Assembly: GCA_921293015.1 (NCBI GenBank)
Contig: OV121091.1
Span: 32,658,839-32,722,838, forward strand
DNA from: Phorcus lineatus
Taxonomy: Eukaryota > Mollusca > Gastropoda > Trochida > Trochidae
DNA length: 64,000 bases
Direction: 5' to 3'
The position numbers and the translations under genes are program-made. This document shows positions 26,280 through 40,200 of this stretch, piece by piece; position 1 is the first letter of the stretch, and each line of letters starts with the position of its first letter. The notes beneath the pieces are model-generated. The model was given only the letters and a program-made list of their open reading frames with translations, was not told the DNA's origin and searched no databases.

Positions 26280-26540
26280 AGTATTACTGCATGGAGCACA
26301 CGAAACTGTTGCGGTTACGTATTCCTACGTACGTTACGTAAAACCTGCGAGCAACGGCTGAAACTAGCGAACCATGGGTGGTACTGCACTGAAATTCTGC
26401 GATGCATTGCACCCAAACCTTACTGCATGTAGAACAGTTCTGTAGTGTAGACAAAGTAGCCGAGTACCTAATGGGATTCGAACCTCTGACCTCATGATCC
26501 GAAGCCAAACGCGCTCACCACTGCACTACCCTGCCTCTCC
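26280..26540 (-). mobile_element. tRNA-derived SINE
   Basis: The minus strand starts GGCAGGGTAGTGCAGTGGTG, a tRNA-like head with A box, followed by the B box GGTTCGAATCC (26474-26484 on the complement). A non-tRNA body of about 180 bases follows (TACTCGGCTACTTTGTC and on). The anticodon region does not fold as a working tRNA. Such heads are typical of molluscan tRNA-SINEs (for example V-SINE-like families); I cannot name the family. Confidence 0.7.
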
Positions 26541-27530
26541 CATTATCCTTTATCTAGAACACTTGAATTATCTTTCTTATCAATCTGGCTTACACTACCT
26601 ATAGCTGTAATATTACGTCCCGACATTCGTTAACGAAATTATCATGGCGGCTAGTTTTAACTAGGTTGTCTATCTTACAACATTGCAGTCAGTCGGGAGT
26701 TTCAAAACGATATTTGACTGGAGATAATTGATCGGGCATTTTAATTTTTTTCACAAATTTAGAGAGAACCGAGATATATGGCCCAACAGATGTTAGGTGG
26801 GTAGTTCTAAACGATTAAGCTTCTGTGGGGAGAGAATACATGTGTCAAATCTCGTATGACGGTGAATATTGTAAGAATTTCAAAAAATATAACGACTACG
26901 TGATATCTAGTATGTAGGCCTACAATTAATCAAGATACGCCATCGATCTTTTTTACATGAAGAAGTACAGATAAAGTGGATCATAGAAATCGTTGAATGG
27001 ATATGGTTAGTTATGTACATTTCATAGAATCTATACCAAAGAAGTCATCGTAACTTGCATGTGTTGAAATAATAATAATTCAGGTGGCCCTTGGCCTTCA
27101 GTCTAATAATAACTCCGATGACACAATAATAGGCTATGTCCCACATGATCACTTTTCGTTTACAAATGCTTCAAGCGCCTGTCATCTGACACAATTGTAC
27201 TTACATAATAGTGACCCCAGAGACATTTTGATTTGCCAGAACACTTGACCAGAAACAAACGTGTTTACATTTCCATGAACAAGGAGTGATTCAATTTCCA
27301 GGAAATGAAGGAAAGATAAAACAGCTGGTCAAAGGGAAGTAACTCTGTGAGTATTTCACTGAAAGATTGTGCAAATTTGCTTAGACTTTTGGCAACTATT
27401 TCAAATCTGTTTTATAGTTGAAGTTTGAATGCTAGATTTTAATTGACCAACATTTTCCATCAAATTTCCTTTTGTTACAGTTTTTTGTAAAAATGCCTGA
27501 GAAAAAGTGAGTTTCCAGAAAATCGAGTAA
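26541..27530. other. intergenic, nothing recognised
   Basis: AT-rich sequence with no supported gene or repeat. Confidence 0.4.
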
Positions 27531-27538
27531 ATCTACGT

Positions 27539-27571
27539 CACAAGCACGGGGGACATCGATACAGATCATAT

Positions 27572-27661
<90 letters not shown>

Positions 27662-27693
27662 CATAACCTGTATCGATGTCTCCCGTGCTTGTG
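27539..27693. mobile_element. 155-bp MITE built of TIRs around an (AT)n tract
   Basis: The left arm 27539-27564 (starts CACAAGCACGGG) and right arm 27668-27693 are inverted copies over 26 bases with one mismatch. An identical 8-bp direct repeat, ATCTACGT, flanks them at 27531-27538 and 27694-27701, as expected of a target-site duplication. Between the arms is about 80 bases of alternating AT. An 8-bp duplication fits hAT-type or P-type transposition. The ends do not show a clear hAT consensus, so the superfamily is open. Confidence 0.8.
27575..27655. repeat. (AT)n microsatellite, about 40 units
   Basis: Pure AT dinucleotide run in the centre of the inverted-repeat element. Confidence 0.95.
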
Positions 27694-27701
27694 ATCTACG
27701 T

Positions 27702-30700
27702 GTGTGATGCAAGCGATATTGTGAAATTGAGCTGTTATCTCAACATCATAATGAAAGAGATATGGTGGTTTTTGTGGATCGTTGATTGAACTTTTGTCCT
27801 TTAAATTTGCGTTAGTTATATCGCATTTGATATGAAATTACATGTTATGATTAATGAGAAGACGTCTATTTGCGCTTGACTGGAATGGCAGTTGTATGAT
27901 GGGACGTAGGTCAGGGGTTTTTGTATTGACTTTGCCGTGTGAATGCACCTTTTAAATGTATTTTAGAGTGCCATTTTACAGACCTGTAAAAATGTTTAAA
28001 ATTTGTATATTTTAAACACATACAACTGTTTAACTAAGAGGGCGAAAATAAACCTTCATCACTGTATACAGAGGGATGCATTTGCACGTGCGTTGTCTTG
28101 ACAAATTTGCAATTGAGAATCAAAGCAATTAATGAATGTGGTAGGAACAAGCCTAAGGGAATAATATTTTTATAATGTTGTATCTAGAATCAGTTTAAAT
28201 ACAGCCCCTTTTTCATGTCATTTCCCCGAAAGCAACATATGGCGGACTGGATGCCGATAGGACGGGCTCTTTTGAGGCACTAGAGAGCACCAATATACAA
28301 TTAATTCAGGGACGATGCATACCTCTTGATGTTATTTGGCAAATATATACGATTTCAGGTTTTAGAGTAAATTATAAGAGACTTGAAGTGTTTAATTCAA
28401 CGTTGCAATCAGCATGAACCCCGCGATATCAATTTACTTACAGCCAGAAATGCAAAAACGGCTAATCTGAAAATGAAATCTAAAATCTCACCAGGCTCCG
28501 TTACGCGAGCCGTAAGGATTTGCTTCTGATATTATTTTAATCATCCAATCAGCGAGTTCGCTCCTTATTCAAGGGTGTATGCGAATTCTATTTCGCTTGT
28601 ACGTCAATGCTTTTCAGCACTCGGAAATCGAAAATTTTCGACTGTTTTAAGTGTTTTTCGAATGTCGAACTGCCTAAATATCCGAATGAACGTGTTTTAC
28701 GTTGCTTTCAATTTACTCTAGCTCGGTTTGTTGGACAAAAAAGTCAAATCGAAAGCTATGGAGTTATCTTTCGTAAAGCAATCTCTGCATACCTCAGCGT
28801 AATGCTTTAGTAGACGGAACCAATCCAAAATGATTTTCCCGGAAACAGATACGTTGGATAAACGCTTCGTCTTTTAGTTTGTAGTAATCGTTGAATGATT
28901 TTTAATTTCGCGAACAGAAATAACCATAAACATATTGAGAAAAGGAAACCACCAAAACAGGTACAATATAAATAACAATACGAGGTTTCTTGGTTATTAT
29001 ATGCGACGTACATATGTTGATGAGATTCACCCTTGTTTCGTCATAGACTAGGATGTTATGACTAATTCTGTTAGGTAGATGATATTCAATTAAAGTACAT
29101 ATGCAAATTATTTTAACTTGTTCCATATAAATTGGGAAAATTATAAGAGTTTCAACTTTAAATAGCGAAAATAATTGTATTCTCTTAGAAGGCCGTCAAG
29201 AGACGCACATTGTGATTGCTTGAAGTTATCTGCGTCAAGCCAATGACATTTGGAGGTTAAACTGGAGACAACGGTAAACTGACGGCTTGCGTAAAGGAAC
29301 CTTGTGAGATCTATGATCTGCGTTACAAGTGCAGCAATATTAGATTTTATTTTAATGAGATTGAAAAACGGCAGACCTTTATGATTAATCAACTACTTTG
29401 CGAATACGAATATTTATGAAATAGGTTAAGTTTCAGGATCCCCTTTCTGAACAATATTTCTTCCTTAGTTTTTAGTTTAGAGATAAAGGTAAAAATGTAG
29501 CTGTAAACGTAGATTAATAATTACTTTCAAAAGTCCATATTTAATCACTTTTAAGCACAGCTGACCCGAGTTTCTTGTATCTCCATGCCGACTTTTGCCG
29601 TCTAAACTTTTATTATTGATTGCAGGTCAATTTTAAAGAATGATACAGTGAATGATTAAGTGACTGATTAAGTGCTTATATGGCTTAAAATAGCCAATTA
29701 GAGCGGCAAAATGCTTGCAATAATGCTTTTAAGGTGCAACTTTTATGTGCCACCTCTTCAGCCTACTGCACCTAATTCCAACATTCAAACGGAAATATTT
29801 CTTATTGATATCGAGGGAGATTACTATTTAACATAACACAATTGAACATGTTATTTCTGTCAAGATTTTGACAACTAGATAAATGAGAGCGCACACTCTG
29901 TAAAATAAATCAGAAAAGAGAATTTAAGCCATTCTTTGGCACTACAAGTGCCTACAAAAAGCCTTTCTGGTGCATGTTTTATAAGTCTTATCATGAATCA
30001 TTTGTAAAAGTGTTGATATTCTATCCATGCATATAGACTTTAAAAACTTGTAAAATAACTTGGCTTTATGTCATGTCATTTTCCCTTAAAACAAGATGGT
30101 CGACTATAGCTGATAGGTTACCCTCTTTAAGTTTGTGAAACTTACTTGCCAAAGATATGAAACCTGTGGAGTTATATGAAATGTGTAGATATTGGAAGAT
30201 TAACCCCTTGGTAACCAATGATGTTAACTAGCCGCAGGTTGTCTTACCACTAGTAAGAAAGTGTTCTTCCAAAAAAGTAACAGCAAAGAAATTTGGTAAA
30301 AAAATATTTATTGTCATTTTCAATGAAAACATAAAAAGAATATTAATTTTCAAAATATCATTTTCAAGTATTTCTAGCAAAGATGAAATTAAATCTCACA
30401 GATTTTATTTGATGTTAACGCTGTACAATCAAATAGCCTTAAAAGAATAATGAAATCTTGAGTGAATGAAGGTATATTCACTTCCAGAGAATTTCTTTTC
30501 ACTCCTAATAAAAGATGGTTAAATTGATCGCAGTGTTTCAAACAAACATGTAAAAGTCACCTACCAATTACATACTTTTTAAAAATATTTTGGGATATAT
30601 GGGTGCATTTTTGAAAAATACATAGAGTTGTTCAAAGTGACCATAAAAAATATTTTGTCAAAATTATTTTTCAAATTTATAATACATTATGCCACAAAAG

Positions 30701-32165
30701 TTTGAAAAGGACTCAAAGAAAAACAATCACTGGAAAAATAGTTCCTCGGGACATAATTTGACTTTCACATGTTTTCTGCCATCTTTTTTTTTGTATGTGC
30801 CAATGGACCACGGATTCAAGTGGTAAACGATTTTTCTTATAATTGTGATTTCTCTCTATTTTAGGTAGAGAATTATAATGTAAATATTTACAAGATGTGA
30901 AATTTCATTTGGTGGATTCTGTTGACCACATAGTTTTGTGTTGAGGTTGGAGTCAATGAGGGAACACATAAACACACATATCATTTTGCTCAAAGAAATA
31001 AAAAATTAAACTTCCATGTTTTTGTTGACCTTAAAACAGAAGGTATTGATGACAATGATATGCAATTGGCTACATTTACCTAATTAATGGTGAATATATT
31101 ATTGCAAACAATCAAGATGACAAATGGAAAGACGATGTAATAAATAACATGTGCATATGTCCAACACCATGCATGAGAATAAAATGAAGATTGTCAATAA
31201 GCACCTTCCCACACAAGATAAATATGCTATTAGACTATTAATTACTATGGGGATGCTGTTTGTATACCCTATGTCCAAATGCTCCACAAAGAGAACCTTT
31301 TTAGATTCAAGTCCAGCTTCGATGTTTTCATTTCATTTCATGGCAGCCAGAATGATTGTAGAAAGAGAGAAGACATGAGAATTTTGGTTATGTACTGCTG
31401 TGTGCCTTGGGAGTATTTTTTAAAAAGACAAACCTTTAATCGTCCTTGATTAAATTTAAATAAGCAGCTTATAAAACTCAAACTACATAAACATGTTGGT
31501 GGTTTTACAAACGGTCGGAAAAGATGCTAGATACCATGACATGCAATTTGTCTGATGAGCAAAAAAGGAACATTTTAATACTTTGATATAGTTGCTAATG
31601 TTAAACTTCAACTTCAAACTTATTTTTGAATAATTCCTTCAAATGAATACCCCATAAAGAAAATCAAACAGGACATATAAAATGAATAATCAAAACAAAA
31701 TGAACTTGAATTGATCATAAAGTTGAACGACTTTTGGCACAAGAATCAAACATTAGAACATTTTATGACTTCTAAAATCTAAACCATCTTCCACAGCAAG
31801 TCATAACTCACAGCAGCCCTAATCATAGACTATTTAGCAGAATCTCCCCGACGTTTTAGTGCCATCTCTTTTGGCTAATGTAGTTGAACTTGATATAATG
31901 TAGAGAAATCATATAAAGGTTGCAACTTGGCCAAAGAGATGACAAAGAACTAGGTAGCAAGTCTTAAATTAGCCAGTGATTGAGAATACTGCAAGTTATT
32001 CCGTGAGCGGGAAGTTGGTTTCCAGACCAGTGTGATTAAAATCGACCATTAGCCGATTATTAAAGTTTCAGAATATTTCTTCTACCAGGATATGAACTCA
32101 CTAAATGGTTTCCTATCAACAAGATTTGACGACGGCCTGTATAGGCACATGCTATTACAAGATAA
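27702..32165. other. intergenic, no gene recognised
   Basis: Long AT-rich stretch. The ORFs are short, without motifs, and overlap each other on opposite strands. I saw no RNA gene or transposon structure I could support. Confidence 0.4.
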
Positions 32166-32177
32166 ACAGAATAGTGT

Positions 32178-33326
32178 AGACAAAACTTAGTCATTAGCAG
32201 ATAAGTTCAAACAAAATTTAGTCATTAGCAGATGAGGGCAGACAAAACCTGGTCATTAGCAGATAAGGGCAGACAAAATTTAGTCATTAGCAGATGAGGG
32301 CAGACAAAACCTGGTCATTAACAGATAAGGGCAGACAAAACTTAGTCATTAGCAGTTAAGGGCAGACAAAACTTAGTCATTAGCAGTTAAGGGCAGACAA
32401 AACCTAGACATTAACAGATAAGGGCAGACAAAACCTAGACATTAACAGATAAGGGCAGACAGAACTTAGTCATTAGCAGATAAGGGCAGACAAAACCTAG
32501 ACATTAACAGATAAGGGGAGACAAAACCTAGACATTAACAGATAAGGGCAGACAAAACTTAGTCATTAGCAGTTAAGGGCAGACAAAACCTAGACATTAA
32601 CAGATAAGGGCAGACAAAACCTAGACATTAACAGATAAGGGCAGACAGAACTTAGTCATTAGCAGATAAGGGCAAACAAAACCTGGACATTAACAGATAA
32701 GAGCAGACAAAACTTAGTCATTAGCAGATAAGGGCAGACAAAACCTGGTCATTAGCAAAATAAGGGCAGACAAAACTTAGTCATTAGCAGATAAGGGCAG
32801 ACAAAACCTAGACATTAACAGATAAGGGCAGACAAAACTTAGTCATTAGCAGATAAGGGCAGACAAAACCTGGTCATTAGCAAAATAAGGGCAGACAAAA
32901 CCTGGTCATTAACAGATAAGGGCAAACAAAACTTAGTCATAAGCAGATAAGGGCAGACAAAACCTGGTCATTAACAGATAAGAGCAGACAAAACCTAGTC
33001 ATTAGCAAAATAAGGGCAGACAAAACCTGGTCATTAACAGATAAGAGCAGACAAAACCTGGTCATTAACAGATAAGAGCAGACAAAACCTGGTCATTAAC
33101 AAAATAAGAGCAGACAAAACCTGGTCATTAGCAAAATAAGGGCAGACAAAACCTGGTCATTAACAGATAAGGGCAAACAAAACTTAGTCATAAGCAGATA
33201 AGGGCAGACAAAACCTGGTCATTAACAGATAAGAGCAGACAAAACCTAGTCATTAGCAGATAAGGGCAGACAAAACCTGGTCATTAACAGATAAGAGCAG
33301 ACAAAACGTACTCATAACAGATGAAT
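32178..33326. repeat. 31-bp minisatellite, about 37 copies
   Basis: The unit is about GATAAGGGCAGACAAAACYT followed by RGTCATTARCA (31 bp; some copies begin AAATAAGGG and are 32 bp). Copies run head to tail with no spacers. Variants (TTAGTCATTAGCA, CTAGACATTAACA, CTGGTCATTAACA) are arranged in blocks that are themselves duplicated. 31 is not a multiple of 3 and stops occur in all frames, so it is not coding. It lies just beyond the 3' end of the NEMP gene. Confidence 0.97.
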
Positions 33327-34210
33327 AACATATCATGTTTTAAGAAAAGGCAACAAGCATGTAGAAAGCATTGTTTAAAGGAGTTACTACACTTTCCACT
33401 AGTTTCAAATACCTTTGACAGAGACCTTGTGAATGGTTTACTGAACTTGCATTAGAAAATGCAGAAAACTCTAAGGGCTGTTTCAAGATGTTGTTTAGAG
33501 GAAAGACCAAATCTTTTGAGTTAGTATCCTGATAGAGGAAATGTTTTTATTAAAGATATTACTTGGAAGACAACTGATTTTTATCATGGACATAGTTCCT
33601 GAGGAGTAACTGTACTATGAATAACATTCTCAGAATTCAGCTAAGCTAACAGAAACTTACATAATGAACCTCAAAAAATGCTAAAACCAGCCCATAATTG
33701 ATAATGGATGTGTGGGTTTGTGTCGTTACTAAATTTGGAACCCTCCAAATTTAAGAACCAGGTCTGGGCCTTGGCTATAACTGCCAATATTTTTATATGT
33801 TTAAAAAATTATTTTACAAATGTTCGCTCACGATTTACTTTAAAAGGCTTGTCATATTATGAATCATTAAGAAGCATCTGAAAATATATACTTCTGCAGA
33901 TAATCCAGTTAATAATTGTTTTAATCTTACTTTCAGCTGACTTAAATTGACAATGGTAGCACCAAGACAAAATACAACACCATAGATCAAGGTTACTTAA
34001 CTCCTTAAAATGTTGCTTACCAAATGATGTTTATAAAACACTTGCACAGACTAGTACTTTTACCAATCAAATCGATTTGACTGGTCAGTCCTTTACCTTT
34101 ACTAATCATCTATACAAAACACAGCAACGAAATCGAACAGCACTTCCCAAATTCAAAGTTTCCATCCAGCCTTCTTTTCATCAGAATGAGACCAAGCCTC
34201 CAGGATAATG
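33327..34210. other. probable NEMP 3' UTR and flank
   Basis: AT-rich sequence downstream of the NEMP stop codon. No ORF of note. A TTTATT (AATAAA on the minus strand) occurs near 33546 but I cannot call it the poly(A) signal. Confidence 0.3.
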
Positions 34211-37200
34211 CTAAGGTGTGCTTAGTCTAAAGTCAATCTCTGATTCATTGTCTGAGAAGTCTGAAGGTACATCAAACTCGGTGAGTGAATCGTGTTCTAA
34301 AAGTTCTGCGTCTTCTATGTGGGACTCTCCTTCAACAAACCGGGCAAATCTAAAACAAAATAACAAATCCTTTAGAAAGTAAGGCAAAATTAATCTTACC
34401 TTTGTTTTACCTAATAACTAATGTTAATGCAAGGATTATTAAACATTCATGTAGCCTTCCATTGTCATGAGAGAAACAAGGAACTGAAAACTAGGAAGCC
34501 ATTCTTTATTTTTCAATTATCACATATATTATCATTATGATATGGTTGATTACAAGATAACACATGAAATAAGCTCTACCTCAACAAAAACCCTAAGTTT
34601 GGATTGGAAAACGTTTTTTTTCAAATGAAAATTAATCTTTAAACTAGTGCAATACAAATGTTTTCTTTCTCCCTCAACCATTAGATGTGATACAGACATA
34701 GTACCTGGAGGGATGTTTGAGTCGACTGATGACTCGCCAGGAGTCGCAATCGGGGCTATGACAGAAAGAGCGAAGTTCCTCAAGAGCTTTCCGCGTCTCC
34801 TCTTGACCTTCAATCATGTACTCATCTTCTGTCAGGAGACGCACCTTCGGTCGGAAAAACTTGAACCTTTAAATATGAAAATGCATCAAATCATGGAGGG
34901 AAAATCTAAAGATTTCTCAAACTAAAATTTTACCATCAATCGGGTTGCAAGTATACTAATTTCGGTGGTTCAACCACACACTTGAAGAATTAAAGTTGAC
35001 CATCACCCTTTCAGCTTTATGAATCCCTCCCAATTTTCTTCAATTCCTACAACAATCTACAACTCAGTAATTAAATTTATCTAGACAATGAAAATATAAT
35101 TCTTGAATGGCTGATGCAGAAAGTCTTCTCAATTTAATCACTTCTTTGGTTGTGTTTTAATCACTTCTTTGGTTGTGTTAATCCCGGGGATCCTACAACA
35201 AACTTTTTTAAATAACATGACCATTAAAATCATTCCATAAGATTAATCAACATCCACACAAAAAACACTCACTTGAAACTCTTAAGTCCGGAGATGACCC
35301 TCCTCGGAAACTTGTATACAGAAAACACAACAATGATCATAGCTATGGCAGCCTCAGGTATCTGGCTCCCCAGGAAGATAAAGACTAGTCCTACAAGTTG
35401 TAGTGTCCACTGCACAAGGTTGAGAGTCTTTGTGTCTGTGACAGGGCCGAACTTGTACACTGCTGCAAAGCTGAGGAGCCCTGTCACCGAGATGTAGCCA
35501 AGAACATACTGCCACTTTTGTTGCATTATCTCGTTGAAGTGGAGCGCAACTGTATTCATCATGTATAGCGATGTTGAACCTCCAAAAAACAGGATCAAAT
35601 AACCCAGGTTCTTCAGTTTCTGAAACAAATTTTCAAGTCCTTTGAATTATATAAGTAACAATTCACCCAACCATTGAAGACTGATGAATGGCACGTGCCA
35701 ATGATTCAAAACGTTAGTTAGGAAACATCTTTAGAGCAGACCCAAAGACAAACATGGGTATGTAGCGTTCAGTAGGTTATTTGACCTATACATATAAATG
35801 GGTGTCAGAATTTTTACTATTTAACATTTCTATGGAAGTTAAGCAATTATAATCGAAACAAGGAAATGTGATAATTTTGGCATTTGAAAGATATAGGCAA
35901 GGAGAGGGTGGAGATATGAACTAAGCTAGAGGTATATGGTATTATGGCTCTTATCTAAACAACATAAAAAGTAATTGAATGCTCTCTGTGTCACTTTAGA
36001 GCTGGGACAGGCAAATTAGATGGCCAGGGACAATTCTGATTGAAAACTTGGTTTAAACATATTTTTATTTATGTAAGAATCTGGTTTGGTTGACAAGCAA
36101 AGCTTTGCTTTTATGAATACCTCACCAGTACAAAACATAATAAGCAAAGTTCAAAAGAACTAGACAAATGAAACAGAACAAAGTACATGAAAACATTAAC
36201 ATGACTTATTATGTGCAGGTACAAAACCAAGTGACAAATGCTTACAGTTGCTTTTCATGAAAATCCTTTTTAATTTCACCCAATCAAATCGCTTGCTCTT
36301 GCAAATATATTGGTGTCATTTTTTTAGACTTTCATTACTGGTAGTTAATGGTAATCCGTAACATGGTTTGGATGCTGAACTTATCAAGTGAGTATTCACA
36401 TAGCTTGGGTTTTACAAGTGACCTCTCTCAAACTATCAGATACTGAAGCCCTTAAACTCCCTTGAGTTTTTACGTACACATCAATGAAGTAAAAATAATG
36501 ACAAAGATATCTTTGACAATTGGTCATCTTTTAAAAAGAAATCATTAATCGATGAAATGAATCATTTCCTTTTGAAGCAATAGTAAAAATAATGGCAAAG
36601 ATACATTTGACAATTGGTTATTTTTTTCAAGGAAATCATTAAATGATGAAATGATACATAGCCTTTTGAAGCGATAGTAAAGTTCCTTATTTTCTTGGGT
36701 AATTTTTTTTCATCAAATGTGCAAAATAGCCAAAGGCCCCTTGATTTCTTAATCCCTGGAGGTGTTATCGAAAAGCTGAGGAACATGACTTTGTTACTTT
36801 GATGCATCCTAAATGTCAAGATTTTGACTAATAATCAAGATACCTGAGGCATGAACTTGGTGAGTATGAAGATCACAATCAGTAGAGATGCCAATATCCC
36901 CACAGAGATCCCAGTTGTGTAGTGAAGGGCTATGTTTCTGAAAATGTAGAACTGAAATAATACAACTCTCATCCTCAATGTCCTGACAATGCATTTTGAG
37001 GTTATTTGTGTAGCGAAACTTTTTAATTTTTCCATCTTGCAATTTTCTTTACTTGATTATTTTATACAGCACGTTGACAAAGATTATATATGCTTAATTC
37101 TAAATAGTTACTATAGTGATGTCATGAGATTATTACCAATTTAACTATTGTTGTTGAAATGTAAAATTTGATTAAAAGATAGCAATTGCTCACTTGCTCC

Positions 37201-40200
37201 AGCTTTTGGCAGAAAAAAATATGATGATTCCGGTTGCAATATAAGCCACAAACCAAAGGTCAGGGTCTGAAAAACATGAATTTTCTTTGAAATTGCATAA
37301 ATAGAGATTTTTATTCCTATAAATAATAATATGGAAACACACTTGGTTTATAATCTCTTTATCTTGTGAAATTCTTCAAAGGCATTTAGAAGTTGGAATA
37401 ATAATACTAGACAATTGTTATGGATAACAACTTCTTTATTTGATATCTCATGACGTTTCTGGGCTACTTCTTGCCCCTTCTTCAGGTGACTGTTCGTAGT
37501 ATTGACATTCTTGACACCAAACTAAACATAGACAGTATAAACAACTTGGTATCCAGCTGTTTCCAGACCTCATACTTCACATGGCAGAACAACATCTACC
37601 AGCAAATACATGGTCTCCCTATGGGATCACCACTCTCCCCTCTGATCACTGAACTCTTCATGACCAGCTTTGAAGAGACAGCCCTGTCGTCATCTCCATT
37701 CCAGCCTCTATGCTGGTACAGGAAAGTGGATGACACCTTTGCCATCATTGATCAAGAACATGACCCTTCAGTTCTACTCGATCACCTCAACAAACAACAC
37801 ACATGGAGACCGAAGTTCAACGTAACCTACCATTCCTGGACATATCTCTTGATAACTCTTCCGACAAAATCTCTGCCTCAGTCTACAGGAAACCTACTCA
37901 CACTGACCAGTACATTAACTATCTCTCCAATCACCATCCACAAATAAAATGTGCCATAGTCTCTACCCTTATCAGACACGCCAAGGCTATCTGCGACCCC
38001 ACTCAACTCAAAAAAGAAATCAACCATCTAAAAACAACCTTCATTTCCCTCAACAGCTACCCAAGACAACTGATTGAACAAACCATCTCCACCACCCTCC
38101 ACCAGCAGAACAACCGCCCACCTAAACCGGAACCATCCCCGGTCCGCGTTAACATCCCCTATCAAGGACAAATCAGCCACCACATCAGCCGACTTCTTAG
38201 GAAAACAGCAAGCATTTATGTCACTTTTCACTCAGACAAAACTCTGAAAACTATCCTGAGAGTGAATGGGAGAGGGGGTAGTGATCAGTCTAAACAAAAT
38301 CCAAGAGGGTGTGTTTACAAAATCAGTTGTGATTGTGACAACAACTATATTGGTGAAACCTACCGACCTGTCAACATCAGACTTAAAGAACATAAAACTT
38401 CAGTAGACAAATTGGATCTAAAATCTGCCCTTTCAGAATACATCGTCAACAATCAAAACCATTCAATTAACTGGCAAAACACCGAAACCTGGCTTCAAAC
38501 ATCACTGATTGGCGAAAAAGGAAACTTATAGAAGCAATCAACCTGAAACGATTAGCTCCCGAGATTAATCAAGATCAAGGGGTTTACCTCCCTAGTGCCT
38601 GGTGCATCACAAAGCAATCATAGACTCACTCTGCTATGTATACAGTTCATCTGCCCAGTGTCATTGTTCTTTCATCTCACTACTTTGTTTGTACATACCC
38701 AATTAATTCGCTGGCTTCCCTATATTGCGTATAGCTAATTACCTATCTGGCTTCATGTAATATATGTATATATACCATACTTTGTATCATATCAACAGAG
38801 GAGTACTCACCACCCACAACCCCCACCCATCACTAACCCTGCAGCCCCTACAGTGCATTCACGCACCACAGTGCATACAAATCATTTTAGATATATTTGA
38901 AATAATATCAAATAAATTATATCTAACTAAGAAGTGTGTTCTATACCCAACCCCAAGCAGCAGAGGTCTAGCTTACGAAGCTCAGGTCCATTGTTTGATT
39001 ACATAACCGGCTTGCTGGCGTGGCGTCCAAGTAAATCACCTTGTTCCTTAGCGTGGACAAGGTCAGGTGTGACCTACAAGGTTGGGCTTGGAGGTGTGAC
39101 GAGTTTTAGAATAATTAATATTATTCTAGGCGGTTTCGTTTTAGGTTCTTTAACAGCAATAGGAACCCAACTGCACACATATATAGTAACACACTTCGCT
39201 TATAGGGTTAGTTATACCGTTAGCAATGGCAAGAAACAAGTCCTCTATGGACGAGCTACAATCATTCATAGAGCATTACCATCCGGATGAGACACCTCAT
39301 CAAGAGCAGCTATTTGCTCAATCTAGACAATTAACTTTTCTAACAACAAGTCAATTAAATGAATCATCCCCGTATGATATCATTGATCAAATCCAACAAG
39401 AGGAACAACCCATGGAAACTGTATCTAGCAAAAAAAGGGCTAGAGATAACACGGATGACTTAGAATCAAATATCTCCCAAGAATCAAACTGAGCAAATCA
39501 GGCTAAAAAAACAAAAACAACAACCCCAAACAAAACGGACCACAGCAAGCAAAAAACACATACTATCCAAAAGCTCATGCTAGCCACCGACAACAAAATA
39601 CTTTCAGAAACATACTCTATGCAAAACTTTGTAAGACAACTACAAAAAAATGGAATGTCACCATCCTACATTAAAAAGTGTGGCAAAGGCTTCCTAGTCA
39701 CAGCAGAAACACAATACATGGAAATAATAAAATCACAAACTACCATAGGGCAGACACCAATAAAATTCGCCACACTCTACTGGGAAACACAATCCAAAGG
39801 GGTTATAAAAATAGATCAGGACCTTACTGATAAAGATCTAGGAGAAGCTAGAGAAGTAGCAAACAAATACAACTACAATATAAATATCATTACAGTACAA
39901 AGAATAAAAAACCAGGACAGAAACACGCCCTCTGTAATCATTACATTCGACACAAAAACTCTACCAAGAAACATAAGCTTTGGCGGCTATCCCAAAGTTA
40001 GAGTAGAACCCTACTTGAAACAGCCAACGATTTGCAGAAGATGCTTTGAAATAGGGCATACAAAACATAAGTGCTCCAACCAAGAACGATGCAGTAAATG
40101 TTGTGAAAGAAAACACAACTCAGACAAATGCCACAAGAAATTCTATTGCATCAACTGTGATACACTAGGACACAGCCCACTCTCAAACAAATGTCCCACA

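Noticed and set aside
26460-26540. tRNA gene on the minus strand
   Set aside because: A and B boxes are present but the anticodon stem and acceptor stem do not pair, and a SINE-like body follows.
28607-28810. 67-codon plus-strand ORF
   Set aside because: No motif, no splice or start context, and no neighbouring frame to join.
32178-33326. Regular 31-bp repeats resembling a CRISPR array
   Set aside because: Repeats are head to tail with no unique spacers, no cas-like genes are near, and the window is eukaryotic.
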